The translations under genes and the position numbers were made by a program. Below are positions 23,403-35,149 of a stretch of DNA of 64,000 nucleotides, one piece after another. Origin of the DNA: Elysia chlorotica (lineage: Eukaryota; Mollusca; Gastropoda; Plakobranchidae). Under the pieces are notes generated by a model. The model was not told the DNA's origin, searched no databases, and worked only from the letters and a program-made list of their open reading frames with translations. The DNA lies in the NCBI GenBank assembly GCA_003991915.1, contig RQTK01000024.1, positions 395,762 through 459,761 on the forward strand. The letters are read 5' to 3'. Numbering within the stretch: the stretch's first letter is position 1; each line of letters begins with the position of its first letter.

Positions 23403-23441
23403 TACTCTCTATCTCTCTCCCTCCTCTACTTATGTACAAAC

Positions 23442-23585
23442 CTTGACACCCTCGGACACCTCCAGAACAACATCCCTGGCAGGGAATCTCGGCGGCATGT
23501 CGTTGATGTCAGTCAGGATGACATTCACTGAGGCTACGGTAGAAAAGGGCACCGCGGCCGCCTGTATAGCCACATTGAAACTGAC
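23442..23585 (-). CDS. protocadherin exon 2: EC1 end and EC2 start
   Basis: 144 bp, 48 codons, phase 0/0, acceptor ccacacag and donor AAG/GTTTGT. It reads VSFNVAIQAAAVPFSTVASV, continues through the linker DINDMPPRF, and ends ARDVVLEVSEGVK. Present once in the window. It joins exon 1 as ARRVCQ-VSFNVAIQ. Confidence 0.9.
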
Positions 23586-23980
23586 CTGTGTGGTGGAAAA
23601 GGAAACAATAAAGAATAATAATATGTATGCGTTGAAAGAAAAATAAAAAATGGTGATTTGAGCCTACACGATGCCTCCGTTACGTGAATAAACCATTCTA
23701 CTAAGGGAGACAACTTATTGATTTGGTGGTAAAACGCTAGGGGTCACGGAGAAAATTGCGTGTTTTCTAAACTAACAGAAAGCATTAAACCAAACAAGCG
23801 AATTTTTTTTAAAAAAAAAAAGCTTTAAATCATAATAGGCATATAAAATACTTCTTGCTTTTGTAACTATTAATCTTCATCGAATTCCAGTACCCAAAAT
23901 ATTGTTCAAATCTTATCGATAGTGATAACTTTAAAATTTCAAATCTGAATGCAAGTTGTGGGGGTATCACTGAGTCTCAC
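23586..23980. other. intron between exons 1 and 2
   Basis: 395 bp, AT-rich, nothing else seen. Confidence 0.8.
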
Positions 23981-24388
23981 CTGACAAACCCTCCTGGCCT
24001 CGCAGATCTGCTCCCTGTCCATAGTCCGGGCTAGCCTGACCACGCCAGTGTCCCGTTCCACCGTGAAGAAGTTGGCCGGCTCGCTGTTCTGGCCCAGAAT
24101 GTCGTAGGTCATCAGGGGAATCTGGCTCGGGTCCACGGAGCTGAAGATAGAGCTCTGCTCAGCCAGTCTGGTTACCACGGTGTTGACGGGCTCTTCCTCG
24201 GGCATGGTCACCTCAATATCCGCCAGGACCGCGGGGAAAAGGCACAAGGTGATGAGGCTCAACAGGAGGTACAGTAGAGATACGGGAGGCCTTCGAGAGC
24301 ATGACTCTCTTGATACTCGACATAGCCTTGTACCGGCGTGATCTCTTAACTCAAAAGCTTTCGAGAAAGTGTTTGTAAACTCCGCCAT
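23981..24388 (-). CDS. protocadherin exon 1: start codon, signal peptide, EC1
   Basis: 136 codons ending at CAG/GTGAGA. ATG at 24,386-24,388 has A at -3 and G at +4, a strong context. An unusually long, basic N-region of 35 residues precedes the hydrophobic core VSLLYLLLSLITLCLF, with probable cleavage after AVLA (residue 56). EC1 follows and has the C-X5-C motif (CEARRVC) typical of protocadherin EC1, after DREQI. Using exons 1, 2, 3, 4, 5, 6A, 7A and 8A the protein would be about 1,323 residues with seven EC repeats. That matches delta-1-type protocadherins, calcium-dependent neuronal and epithelial adhesion proteins. Specific orthology is not assigned. Confidence 0.9.
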
Positions 24389-24621
24389 CGTCGAAGTGAT
24401 TGAACTGGAAGTCGTTAGAGTGATTAGTGAATATATCCGTAAACAGGAGGTACAGTAGGGGGACAGGAGACCTTCGAGAGCATGACTGTCTTGATACTCG
24501 ACAGAGCCTCGTATCGGTGTGCTCTCTTAACTCAAGAGCTTCAAAGAGAGTGTTTGTAAACTCCGCCATCGTCAAAGTGTTTGAACTGGAACTCGTTAGA
24601 GTGATTAGTGAATATATCCGT
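24261..24621 (-). repeat. 181-bp tandem duplication over the start codon
   Basis: Positions 24,261-24,441 and 24,442-24,621 are about 88 percent identical. The unit spans the end of the 5' UTR, the ATG and the codons up to LLYLL. The outer copy has its own ATG at 24,567-24,569 (MAEFTNTLFEALELREHTDT...). Because the period is 181, not a multiple of three, that frame enters a different register and ends at 24,351, overlapping the main ATG. Confidence 0.9.
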
Positions 24622-24731
24622 TTCGTTTGGAGAAAAAAGGAGTAGATGGCGTATGGGACATGGGTATCCTGTGGTATTTAATGCTGGTCTTTCAAAGCAT
24701 TTAATGTGATGAGATCGTTCTCAATCGTTAC
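24389..24731 (-). other. putative 5' UTR of the protocadherin with overlapping upstream frame
   Basis: Upstream of the ATG. On the minus strand a good acceptor (catctttctgttccag) ends at 24,732, suggesting that the coding exon starts at 24,731 and that a further non-coding exon lies upstream. The upstream ATG at 24,569 gives a 72-residue frame overlapping the main start by 38 bp, which could reduce translation. Confidence 0.45.
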
Positions 24732-26029
24732 CTGGAACAGAAAGATGTTTTGTTTGGATACATGAACTTTAAAGTGCAAAAATAAATGTATAATTGTGTA
24801 TTTCAATAAAAACGTAATCATTTTAACAATCTCAATCAAAATGCAAAAAGTTACTTTTTTTAGATTAAATCTTTGATGTTACAATTGTTTAATTAGCTTT
24901 TACAAAGACAAAAAACATCAACAACAAAACAAAACAAAACCAAAACATAAATATTGCAGGGAAAAATCCTAAAGGGGATACGATGCAAAGGCTAACATTT
25001 AGATGGGCAAAAAAACTACACCGAAATTCGTAAGTAAAAAGGCTGCAACAGTCATAATGTAGCGTTGATTAAATTCTTGTCAATGCACAAACCCCGAGAA
25101 AAATTAATTGTTCTCTCTAAACTCTAACGAGGTTGTTCCTTGTTCGTTTTGTTTGTTATCAGTTAGAACAAACTAATCAAAAGGATTATAATGTTGCAAC
25201 ACTTCGCCTATGTCCATGAGGAGTGACCACACTTTACACCAGAAACGAGGACCCATAATTAAACTCTCACTTTTTTTAACAATAGCGGCCTAATTGCATT
25301 TTCACAGATTGCTAGAACTGTATCTACAATGACTTTGACACCTTGACTTTTAGAATGCGTTCTTTAAAAAGTGAGTCGTATATTTTAACAAATCAGGTAT
25401 AGAACACAACGGAGGGGAATGGCTGTATTAAAAATAAATGAATTAATGCTGCTTTTTTAATGGGTATTTGTGTGCTCCTTTATTTAATTGAATTAAAAAA
25501 CATATTTTAGTTTAACTGCGCAAGGAGATATAAAACATACTATCATTGACTGGAGTTGGGTTTGTAGGGGTTTAAAATGTCAGGACGACATGGACAGAGG
25601 AAAAGACGATAATAGAATGATATGGAGAAGAGTAATGTGGGAAATCAACAAAGAGCCTAGATGGGTTACGAGTTATACCCGCAAACAATAAATGCGAATA
25701 ATTGATTTTATTCGCTGCGGAGCAATATTAATACTCCGAGCTAAATCGGCGGAAAAAATGGATGATGGTGGCAACAGATTCATCACTAACATTCATAAAC
25801 AGATAGGGGAATGAATAACCTTACGTAAAATATGAATTTGTTCATAGACGTGCATTATAACTTTTTAATAAGCTGCAATTCGAAATTCCACGAGGTGGTA
25901 GAGCCGTCTTTTCTTTTGCAGTACTATTTAAAAGTTTCCTTTGAAAAACTTGGCACAACAAGATAGTACACAGTGACCATATCATAAAGAGAGTTGCGTT
26001 CTGTTGGATTAAGTAAATAATCATTGCTG

Positions 26030-26230
26030 GCCGCGGCAATCTCCCCGAAGACTCATCCCTTACACAAACTCCGAGAGATAAACGCGAAGTGATGAAGTAA
26101 CGACGCGTCTAACACTCCCAGGTGACTAAAGCTTCCCCCGCAACAGAAGAACGCACGCTTTCATCGCGTCTGTTACGCCTGTGCGAGATCGCTCCGCTGA
26201 GGAAAAGCTACTTTACTCATGACTTATTCT
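26030..26230 (-). promoter_or_regulatory. CpG-richer block, possible protocadherin promoter or first exon
   Basis: Local rise in GC and CpG (GCCGCGGC, ACGCGAAG, GACGCGTC, CATCGCGTC, GAGATCGCTCCGC) in AT-rich surroundings. It lies 1.5 kb upstream of the predicted acceptor at 24,732 on the same strand. No TATA box or certain donor could be fixed. Assignment by position only. Confidence 0.25.
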
Positions 26231-26740
26231 GAAAGCGTGATAATTCAGTCGCCTCCAGAAATGTTCAGTTAATTTAAAAGCAAAAGTCTGTTTGACTGCT
26301 TATGATCAGTATTTAGGCTTTTTATACCCCTGAAGTCTTCAATAATACATGCATATCCATTGAAATCATTAATCATTTTTTGGTTTCTCTATTTTACTTC
26401 CACACAGTTAAGCAGTTTCTGATAAGAATTTCACTGCAGGTTTCTAACTTGTTGTACACGAGTTCGTAAAATAAACATTGGAATGAATGCAGGAGTGCCA
26501 CTTGACTGTATCATTCTTGCTGAAACAAAATGAATAGTTTTCTTTGGGTCGAACTCCGTATCAGAGACTGATCCTCGCGACGCAAATCCCGGAGCGGGTG
26601 AAATCTCACTGTCTTGCCTGACAACACAGGAGCGTTGGGCTGTGGGAACCGAACTCTGGGGGGTGTAAACTTACGAATAGCGAGCAAACTTGTTGATTGG
26701 ACTAGCTGACTGTTGTCTGTCGGCTTCAGTGCCCAAAGTT

Positions 26741-26885
26741 GTGGCATGTTCCAGTTGATAGTCCCCCCCCCCCCCAACACCACACACACCATCCACATTG
26801 TAACTACTCCGGTGTTGCCTGTTCCATCTTATAGCCCCCCCCCCCCCAAACCCTGCCACACACACACATCCACATTATAACTTCC
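26741..26885. repeat. two-copy tandem repeat with poly-C and CA runs
   Basis: Two units of about 73 bp: tgttcca..tatag, a run of 13-14 C, then CA repeats and catccacattgtaac or catccacattataac. On the minus strand each unit is a long G run. Confidence 0.85.
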
Positions 26886-29654
26886 TATAATGCCACCTGA
26901 GGATTACGCTTCAAGGGTGGGATCAAAGTGACCAGTACTTGTTGAGCCAATGATTCGATTGCCGATTTTCAGATTAGGTCGCTAACTTATGACTGACACT
27001 AAAAGAAACATCTACAAACTCTTCTTCTGAGGTTAGTATTCACCCGTAATGTATCCAGTAGATCTCTATGAATCCTTCATTAACAATTGTTAAATTTAGC
27101 CATGACCCAACTTCATATTAACGTTAAACTTTTATTAAACAACAATGTAGGCTCACGTTCAATATTTCAATAAAAAAAGCTCACGTAGTATTCGAAACTA
27201 TTGCGAATCATCGCCCTGTTACGTTGCTTATAAACTGGTAAAAGCATTAATAATGATAAAGTTTGGCAAACTTTTCAACATGCTAGAACATTGAATCTAT
27301 TTCACGTCAAATTAAAGCGCTTGGCTTAAAACGGGAGTGATTTTTAACAATTGGACGTAGAAAAACGCACGGTACACGGCTCCAAAAATCTAAAACTCAA
27401 AAGCGCTACCAATAATACCAAAGGTTGAAAAAGAGAGTAAAATATGAATGGTTTATGGACATTTCTCTGAGAGAAACTCCCTAAAATCAATCATAAATAG
27501 AGCGTTTCAGTTAGAGTGGCTGCAAACAACATCTGAAGTCAAGTTTCCATGAACCAGAAAGTCAATTCAAGTTCGATCCGCCTATATTAATTCTAGTCGG
27601 TTGGTTCGGTCACTCCCACCGTCACTCCCATTCCTTTTCATATTGTTCACCCTTAGTCACAAAAAACACCAGCGATTGTCAACCGATCCCTCCTTCTCAT
27701 CTACTGTACTTATTGGAGTCCAAGCTGAGTCATGACTTAAGAGCCTGGGTTTCACACCACCAAAATACCGTCCTGAGATGGGCTTTTCAAATAAATGTCT
27801 GTGATCAAGTTAAGTGAATTTGCCTTATATTACAGTGCAACCATGTGAAGCGTATGAAACCGTCCACGTTTTAAGGTTATATTAATGCGTTATCATTATA
27901 AAGCGTGAGCTTCACATGCATTGAGTGGATAACCAAGTATGACATTGTTCTTAATAACCCCGTGTGCACCATCTCATCACTAGCAAGGGATTTATGTCGA
28001 CACTGAAACTATATCTTTCAAAGATAGTCCCAATGACTCAGAGAGCATAGTGCACCTAGCCGACCACCTACACAATATGAAAAGTCAAAATTGAATGAAG
28101 AAGCTATCCCGCCTATCTGTACAGATTAAAAAGTCGACGCGAGCCTTAGATCTTTTATGTGTACAGTAAACCTTTGACATCTGATGTGGAAATATAAACA
28201 TCGAGAAAAAGTCAAGCCTTTCATTGTGCATTCTGCCCAGATTAGTAAAGAAAATCGTGTGTGCGTAATCAAAATGTGAAAAGGGGAAAGGATTTTCCAC
28301 TGTCTGTTTTGTTACGAAGACGCCGACGCGCATTCGGCTGTGAATAAAAAATCATAATTTCAAAAGCAAGTTGCGCTTCTTTGACGCCAAGCACAATGAA
28401 AAATAAAAACACGTCGTGTTTTACCTGCCCCTAATCCGAATAACGTCGATAAAAAAGGGCGAACTACTTGACAAAACAACAATTGCAGAAAGAATGGCAA
28501 AAAGACCCATGGGGCTTTCATAAAATAAAATTTATATTAATCATTGCCCGGGTGCACCCATTTTAAGTTAATGAAATATTTATAGAACGAGGTCAAATTT
28601 GTCTAGAGAGATATTTCCCTCAAGATCTACTTGTAAAAACTACGACACGATTGCACGCGTCTTTTGCAAAAGACCAATATTCGGCGAACCTAAACCGCGG
28701 ACTCCTGAAACATGATCCGCCGCTTTTGGCAATGCTGTCTACACCCGGCGATCAAAAGATGAAGAATCTATTCAGAACTCTTTCCCCGTTATGGGGCATG
28801 CCGTATACAAGTTCACGCCGGATTAGCCCCAGTCGGCAGCCACAGAAATAGAGTCTGTAATCGGTAAAGCCCGACGGGTTCTTTACCCCAAGCCCAGGAC
28901 ACGTCTTTCCCAAAATATGTCGCTTCCAGCAAATTATGAAGGCTAGAACAGTTTAAATGAATTCCCTTCTTTAGAGATTTATGAGTGTCAAATCCTTTAA
29001 TTTATCTGCGTCTTAAAAATATTTTAAGGTCTGATGCTGGGTTATATCTTTTAAGACAGACAGGGGTCGACAAGTTATTTGTCTAACAAACAAAATCATG
29101 CCTCTATGCCATTTTTCAGGTTTCACCTCGCAATGTCAGGTATGATAACTATATAATAGGGCCAATATACATGATTGTGTATAGCTTGCATAATAAGAGA
29201 ATCCGTGTATTGAAATACTACCAAAACAAAATACTTTCGTCTGCTTCCACCAGTTTCCCACTGCGCTGCCTGGTTTTGTATGCTTTGCTCTGCCTCTATC
29301 GCATTTTAAAAGCAGGCTCCAGGCATAAAGTTGTGAAAAAAAGCGTCATAAAACAAGCCAAAAACATGGGAGTCGAAATGTAAACGAGGACCCCAATTTT
29401 ATTAGAAATTTTTTTATGGAAACTAATAAAGCAGATTGACAAAAAGACTTCAACATATTAAATGGTTTGACCACGACAGACACAAAGTAATGCATAATTC
29501 ATTGGAAAAGGGGCCATGAAAAAAAACTACACATACAACAATGTAACAAAGATATATATGCTGATGAAATGTGTTTTAAATGCAAGAATAGGTAGCGTTC
29601 TGCTCTGGAAAAAAGAGGCCATGGGAAAAGGAAGGGGATGGCCACGGAGGTAAG

Positions 29655-29657
<3 letters not shown>

Positions 29658-29715
<58 letters not shown>
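29658..29715. repeat. (CAA)n microsatellite
   Basis: About 19 uninterrupted CAA triplets on the plus strand. Open frames over it read poly-Leu and are not genes. Confidence 0.97.
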
Positions 29716-29717
<2 letters not shown>

Positions 29718-30185
29718 TAGCGGTCATCGCCTGGTTAAAACAAGAGACCACTTTATGGATTCCCCAATGATAAGACACGACAGACACTATGATTGACTGG
29801 GGATACAAGTAATCTAGATCGCTCAACATAAGACTTCTCGGTGGACATAAAGGACTAAAATAGCATGGGCAGCGAAGCTGCGTATAAATCCGGGCGAACA
29901 TGATCTGGACTAGTTCAGACTTCCGTATGGTCGTAGTAAACTCAATAAAATTGATAGCCGGTACCAAAATCCCCCGAGAGAGTAATGGTATTTGGATGAT
30001 CGTTGGACTGGAAGAGGAGGAGTGGGGGAGGGGAGCGCAACATTTACAAGCAGAAGCCATAGAATGGCATAGTAAGACTGCGATATGGAGGTATAGAACT
30101 GGAGATACACCATGGCAATGTTTCAGCAACTTCGCAGAAAAAAAAAACACTATATGAAAGAAACGCCAATTTATACCTTAAGAAC

Positions 30186-30313
30186 CCCTTTGTCAAACAA
30201 AATGGACAGAGACTGAGAGAGAAAGAGGGATAGGGATAGATATAGAGAGACAGATAGAGAGAGAGATAGAGGCAGTTAGACAGACAGGTGCAAAGAGAGG
30301 GAAATCGAGTGAT

Positions 30314-30404
<91 letters not shown>

Positions 30405-30510
30405 GGGGGAGCAGACAGACGGCGACACACAAAAATAGACAGTCAGCCAGGCAGACAGACAACGATAGATATAGAGAGGAAGAGAGATAGAGAGAGATGG
30501 AGGAAGTGAG
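30186..30510. repeat. compound (GA)n/(GACA)n microsatellite
   Basis: GA and GATA-type low complexity, then about 18 GACA units (30,332-30,405), then decaying GACA/GA. All six frames are open over long stretches because of the simple sequence. Confidence 0.95.
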
Positions 30511-31285
30511 ACTAAGATTGAGACATGAGAGCGAGCCCTATAAGTAAATTTTATGGAAAACAATTATTTATAAACGTTACCAAACCTTTTCACCTATTTG
30601 TCTAACGTTTTAGGGACTAATATTATTTCCTTCAAAAAAAAAACTGTACATTTATATTATATTAACTTCAACTTTTTTTTAGAATGGATTTAGTACCCGT
30701 TGAATGACTCACTTGTAATGAGCATAATGTTCTTACTTATAGTGTTCCTGGAATGCCACAGTTAACCATTCCCCAGACAGTCGGGGCTTGTGGCAGGTAG
30801 AATCACTTAATCAAAGGATGCGGCACCTACTGTGACAGTGTGAGATTGTGATGATGTATGACATCTCCTGCCTCTCTCTTACCTCCATCCATGTTTTCTG
30901 ACCGTATTCCATCCCTTATCGTGAAGGTTTTTGTTGCTGTTGTTTTGTTGTTGTTGTTATTGTTTTTAGTATGTGAGTTTTTGGTGTGGGTTTCTTTTTC
31001 CTTACCAACTCAGCCCAACAATGTACGTGTACATAATAGCTTTATGTGGTTTGTAGGAAGTTAAATGTAAGGGAAAAAAACAAAACAACTAGGTTGATAA
31101 ATTTGTGTAACAAGAGAATCTGACCTTGGTAATGTGAGGATTGTTTTCATTTTATATGATTTTGGCTTTGTCAAAAGGTCCATTTAAATTAGCATGGCTC
31201 CTTTTTTATATCGAAGACATGAGAGAGGAGAAAAGAGAGAAGCGACAGCAGTAGCTGCTGTAGTAATAACAATGGTGGTGATGAT
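30511..31285. other. non-coding, nothing recognised
   Basis: AT-rich spacer between microsatellites with a TTG run near 30,940-30,965. No gene or repeat family seen. Confidence 0.5.
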
Positions 31286-31290
31286 TATCG

Positions 31291-31308
31291 TAGTAGAAGT
31301 AGTAGTAT

Positions 31309-31375
<67 letters not shown>
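31291..31375. repeat. (TAG)n microsatellite
   Basis: Nearly perfect TAG/AGT trinucleotide array of about 28 units. Confidence 0.97.
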
Positions 31376-31379
31376 TTTC

Positions 31380-32335
31380 ATCGCTTTTGATGTTGTTGCT
31401 ATTGTTTTTGAAGCTGCATCTTTGTGCCCATGTTCTATTCCATTGAGTGATACATTGCCATTGACCAGACATCATAATAACGTTTAAAACCCACCCGTGT
31501 CTTCTTTCAAACTGTGTCTAGATACTTGGATTTTAAGAAATAAATAGCTGATAGTTTATTGTTTAATAAAAGCTGAATGGGGCAAAAAAAAACAATATTA
31601 AGGCGTTCACGGTTTTGAAGGCACATAATGAGCCTACGCAGCCCATAATCTTGTGTGGCTTACTACGAGATCTACTGAATCTAGATCTACGTCTTGGCAT
31701 TTCGCCCACACGTTAAGGACAGACACTCAGACAATCCTTGGTGTCTCGTGTTTATTAGGGCTCTAACTGGGGGAGCATTCTGCCAAATACCTCATCCGTC
31801 ACCTCCTCCGTGGTCCTTGGTATGTGGGTCACATTATTAATCGTAGGCTCAGGGCCGTGTTTTATGGCACTCCTCGGCATAATACGTATAACTAGCTCCT
31901 GAACTGCCATACATGTTCATGTATACGGAACTGTAATTACAGATGAGAGTAAGTGCGTTTCGTAATAAATTCGCCGAACTTGCGAGCCACTGTTTATTGT
32001 ATGAAGTTGTTTTGAAAATGAATGCTATGGATTGTCGTATTAAAAAACAACGAAAAAAAAAATAATAACACATTCACATTTTTATAAGCACAGGGAGTCT
32101 GTGAAGGTTCCTTTTAGTTATCGAGATCGTGAGAAATGACTCAATGTAACAATTTACTGTGATTTTGGATTATTCTGCATATAAAAATATAGCACCCTAA
32201 GATGCACAAATAGGTTGTTATAAACAGCTGTGATTAAAACATTCTTAACACAGTATATTCTTTATTTCATGCAAATCTTTAATAAATCTTCGATGTTATT
32301 ATACCTGGTATAGTTACAATCACTTTTTATTCACA
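31380..32335. other. non-coding, nothing recognised
   Basis: About 950 bp. A GC-richer part at 31,600-31,860 contains CTAGATCTAC words but matches no family I know. Confidence 0.45.
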
Positions 32336-32336
32336 G

Positions 32337-32389
<53 letters not shown>

Positions 32390-32530
32390 GCTGTTCTTCT
32401 TTTTCTTCTTCTTCTTCTTCTTCTTCTTCTTCTTCTTCTTCTTCTTCTTCTTCTTCTTCTTCTTCTTCTTCTTCTTCTTCTTCTTCTTCTTCTTCTTCTT
32501 CTTCTTCTTCTTCTTCTTCTTCTTCTTCTC
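32337..32530. repeat. (TTG)n followed by (TTC)n microsatellite
   Basis: About 18 TTG then about 44 TTC triplets. The TTC/GAA array is long enough to form triplex DNA in principle. First member of the larger tandem repeat 32,337-34,082. Confidence 0.97.
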
Positions 32531-32662
32531 TCTCTTTCTCTCTCTCTATCTCTCTGTCCCTCTCTCATCCTATCTCTTTCTTTTCCCTCTCTCTCTTACT
32601 TATTTACCTCAAGCCTTAGCATTTCTCTTCTTTCCCGGCCCTCTTTCTCATCTATCTATCTA

Positions 32663-32697
<35 letters not shown>

Positions 32698-33175
32698 TTT
32701 CCATCTCTCTCTCTTACCTCTTAACCTCAAACCTTAGCATTTCTCTTCTTTCCCGGGCCTCTTTCTCCATCATCTATCTGTTCTTTTCCCATATGATTCC
32801 TCCTCCCTCTCACCACAAACTGAATACGCATGCCTGACCACTGAAACGCCCTCGCACTCTGTTGGAATGCGCCCTAAAGTAGGTAGAATAGTTTGTCATG
32901 CAATGTTTTCCTGCGACTGTCTTCGGGGAAAGAAATTCTAATGCATGTATCCAACTGCTCGGTATCTATTCCTCAAGTATAGTCCTATGCATGTGGGTGG
33001 TTTTTCCCGATTTTTCTTTTATTTCACAATCTTTTTCCTCACACTGCTTTAGTTCATAGAAAATCCGTAGATGCAGTTTATATTGTACACCTTATAAAAG
33101 TTTAAAAAAAAAACATTTTAAAGGATGATAAATGTGGGTGGGTGGGTGGATGTTGTTGTTTCTGTTGCTGTTCCT

Positions 33176-33333
33176 CTTCTTTTTCTTCTTCTCCTTCTTC
33201 TTCTTCTTCTTCTTCTTCTTCTTCTTCTTCTTCTTCTTCTTCTTCTTCTTCTTCTTCTTCTTCTTCTTCTTCTTCTTCTTCTTCTTCTTCTTCTTCTTCT
33301 TCTTCTTCTTCTCTCTCTCTCTCTCACTCTCTC

Positions 33334-33430
<97 letters not shown>
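33176..33430. repeat. (TTC)n, (TC)n and (TGTC)n arrays
   Basis: About 45 TTC triplets (33,176-33,311), then TC dinucleotides, then TGTC units (33,393-33,418). Confidence 0.97.
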
Positions 33431-33431
<1 letters not shown>

Positions 33432-33524
33432 GTCCGATCTCTTTCAATTCCCCCCTTTCTCTCTTACTTCTTTGCCTCAAGCTGTTGTTGTTATTGTTGT
33501 TGCTGTTGTTGTTTTTGTTGCTGT

Positions 33525-33590
33525 TCTTCTTTTTCTTCTTCTTCTTCTTCTTCTTCTTCTTCTTCTTCTTCTTCTTCTTCTTCTTCTTCT
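33525..33590. repeat. (TTC)n microsatellite
   Basis: About 21 TTC triplets, preceded by TTG units, third such array in this cluster. Confidence 0.95.
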
Positions 33591-34082
33591 CACTCTTTCT
33601 ATTGATCTCTCTCTATCTCTCTGTCCCTCTCTCATCCTATCTCTTTCTTTTCCATCTCTCTCTCTTACCTCTTAACCTCAAACCTTAGCATTTCTCTTCT
33701 TTCCCGGGCCTCTTTCTCCATCATCTATCTGTTCTTTTCCCATATGATTCCTCCTCCCTCCCACCACAAGCTGGGCACGCATGCCTGACCACTGAAACGC
33801 CCTCGCACTCTGTTGGAATGCGCCCTAAAGTAGGTAGAATAGTTTGTCATGCAATGTTTTCCTGCGACTGTCTTCGGGGAAAGAAATTCTAATGCATGTA
33901 TCCAACTGCTCCGTATCTATGCCTCAAGTATAATGTGGGTGTTTTTACCGATTTTTCTTTTATTTCACAATCTTTTTTCCTCACACTGCTTTAGTTCATA
34001 GCAGATCCCTATATGCAGTTTATAGTGTACTAGTTTTAAAAAATACTTTAAAGGATGATAAATGTGGGTGGGTGGGTGGAAA

Positions 34083-34600
34083 AAAAGGGGGGGGGGAGAC
34101 CCAAGAGTAGATGATTGACTGAAGAACATCAATATTCTTCTGAACCCCTCAAAATACATGAATTGTATTATAACTAAGTTTTGATTACTGTAGTATTTTT
34201 TATTTGTTTGCGATAAAATAAACCATCTGGTTTGTTTGAAAATAGACTCTTAGATTGGCTCCATTAGAGAAAGAAAGAGAGGAAGAGAAGCTAGGGCGGT
34301 GAAGCGGAGAGGAAAGTGGACACAGACTGAGAAAGACAAAATACGTAAGTGTCAGAAAGAAACAGCGATATAAAGAAAGCACGTTTTTAACGAGTTGTTA
34401 ATAATGCCACTGCCACAGTATTTTTTAAAGCTGATCACCATGATTTTTTAATCCGTGTTTGTGCCATCCATACACCCAAGGACAACCATATCGCAGAACT
34501 GAACCTCTCGTGCATTTATAGTGAAGACAATGCTATCTAACGAGAACCATTTGTTATGTATAGAAAAAAGAAGGGAAAGGAAAGAAAGGAAGTAAGGGAC
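34083..34600. other. non-coding, nothing recognised
   Basis: AT-rich spacer between the nested tandem repeat and the array at the gap. No gene seen. Confidence 0.5.
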
Positions 34601-35015
<415 letters not shown>

Positions 35016-35149
35016 TGCAGAGAGAGCAGTCTACCCCCATTTTTATACGTATATCAAAAGTTCAAAATCTTGAAGCATAAAACATAATTATTATTAAGAG
35101 CAGAGTCTAGTTCACTGTTCACTGTTCATATTCAGTAACCGTGCCTTGT

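Larger units (their letters stand above)
12560..23428 (-). repeat. tandem duplication unit B (protocadherin exons 3-8, membrane part deleted)
   Basis: About 10.87 kb, direct repeat of 492-12,559. It lies next to single-copy exons 1-2, so it is the unit a transcript meets first. Relative to unit A it lacks about 1.7 kb around the membrane exon (A positions about 7,136-8,841), lacks about 195 bp of intron near A 11,283-11,480, and carries an extra 830 bp at 14,334-15,165. Its upstream edge, 23,428, is only 13 bp past the exon 2 splice donor. Confidence 0.9.
24732..29650. other. intergenic or 5' intron, no coding exon recognised
   Basis: About 4.9 kb of AT-rich single-copy sequence. Apart from the CpG-richer block at 26,030-26,230 and the poly-C tandem at 26,741-26,885, I see nothing. 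The open frames are under 100 codons and featureless. Confidence 0.6.
32337..34082. repeat. nested tandem duplication of a microsatellite-plus-unique unit
   Basis: A unique block (from about 32,693, ccatctctctctcttacctc, to 33,150, gggtgggtgggtgga) is repeated at 33,650-34,080 with about 95 percent identity, each copy preceded by TTG/TTC/TC arrays. A third, shorter copy of the first part (ttacctcaa..ccttagcatttctc) lies at 32,590-32,650. The unit thus includes its own microsatellite. Confidence 0.88.

Noticed and set aside
28651-28851. 66-residue frame in a GC-richer patch
   Set aside because: No recognisable domain or exon signals.
30193-30563. Cys/Leu/Ser repeats (SVCLSVCLSVCL) like a repeat protein
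   Set aside because: Produced by the GACA microsatellite.
32320-33688. Long open frames reading poly-Leu, poly-Phe, poly-Ser or poly-Arg on both strands
   Set aside because: They are translations of TTC/TTG/TC microsatellites in every frame. No non-repetitive protein sequence is attached.
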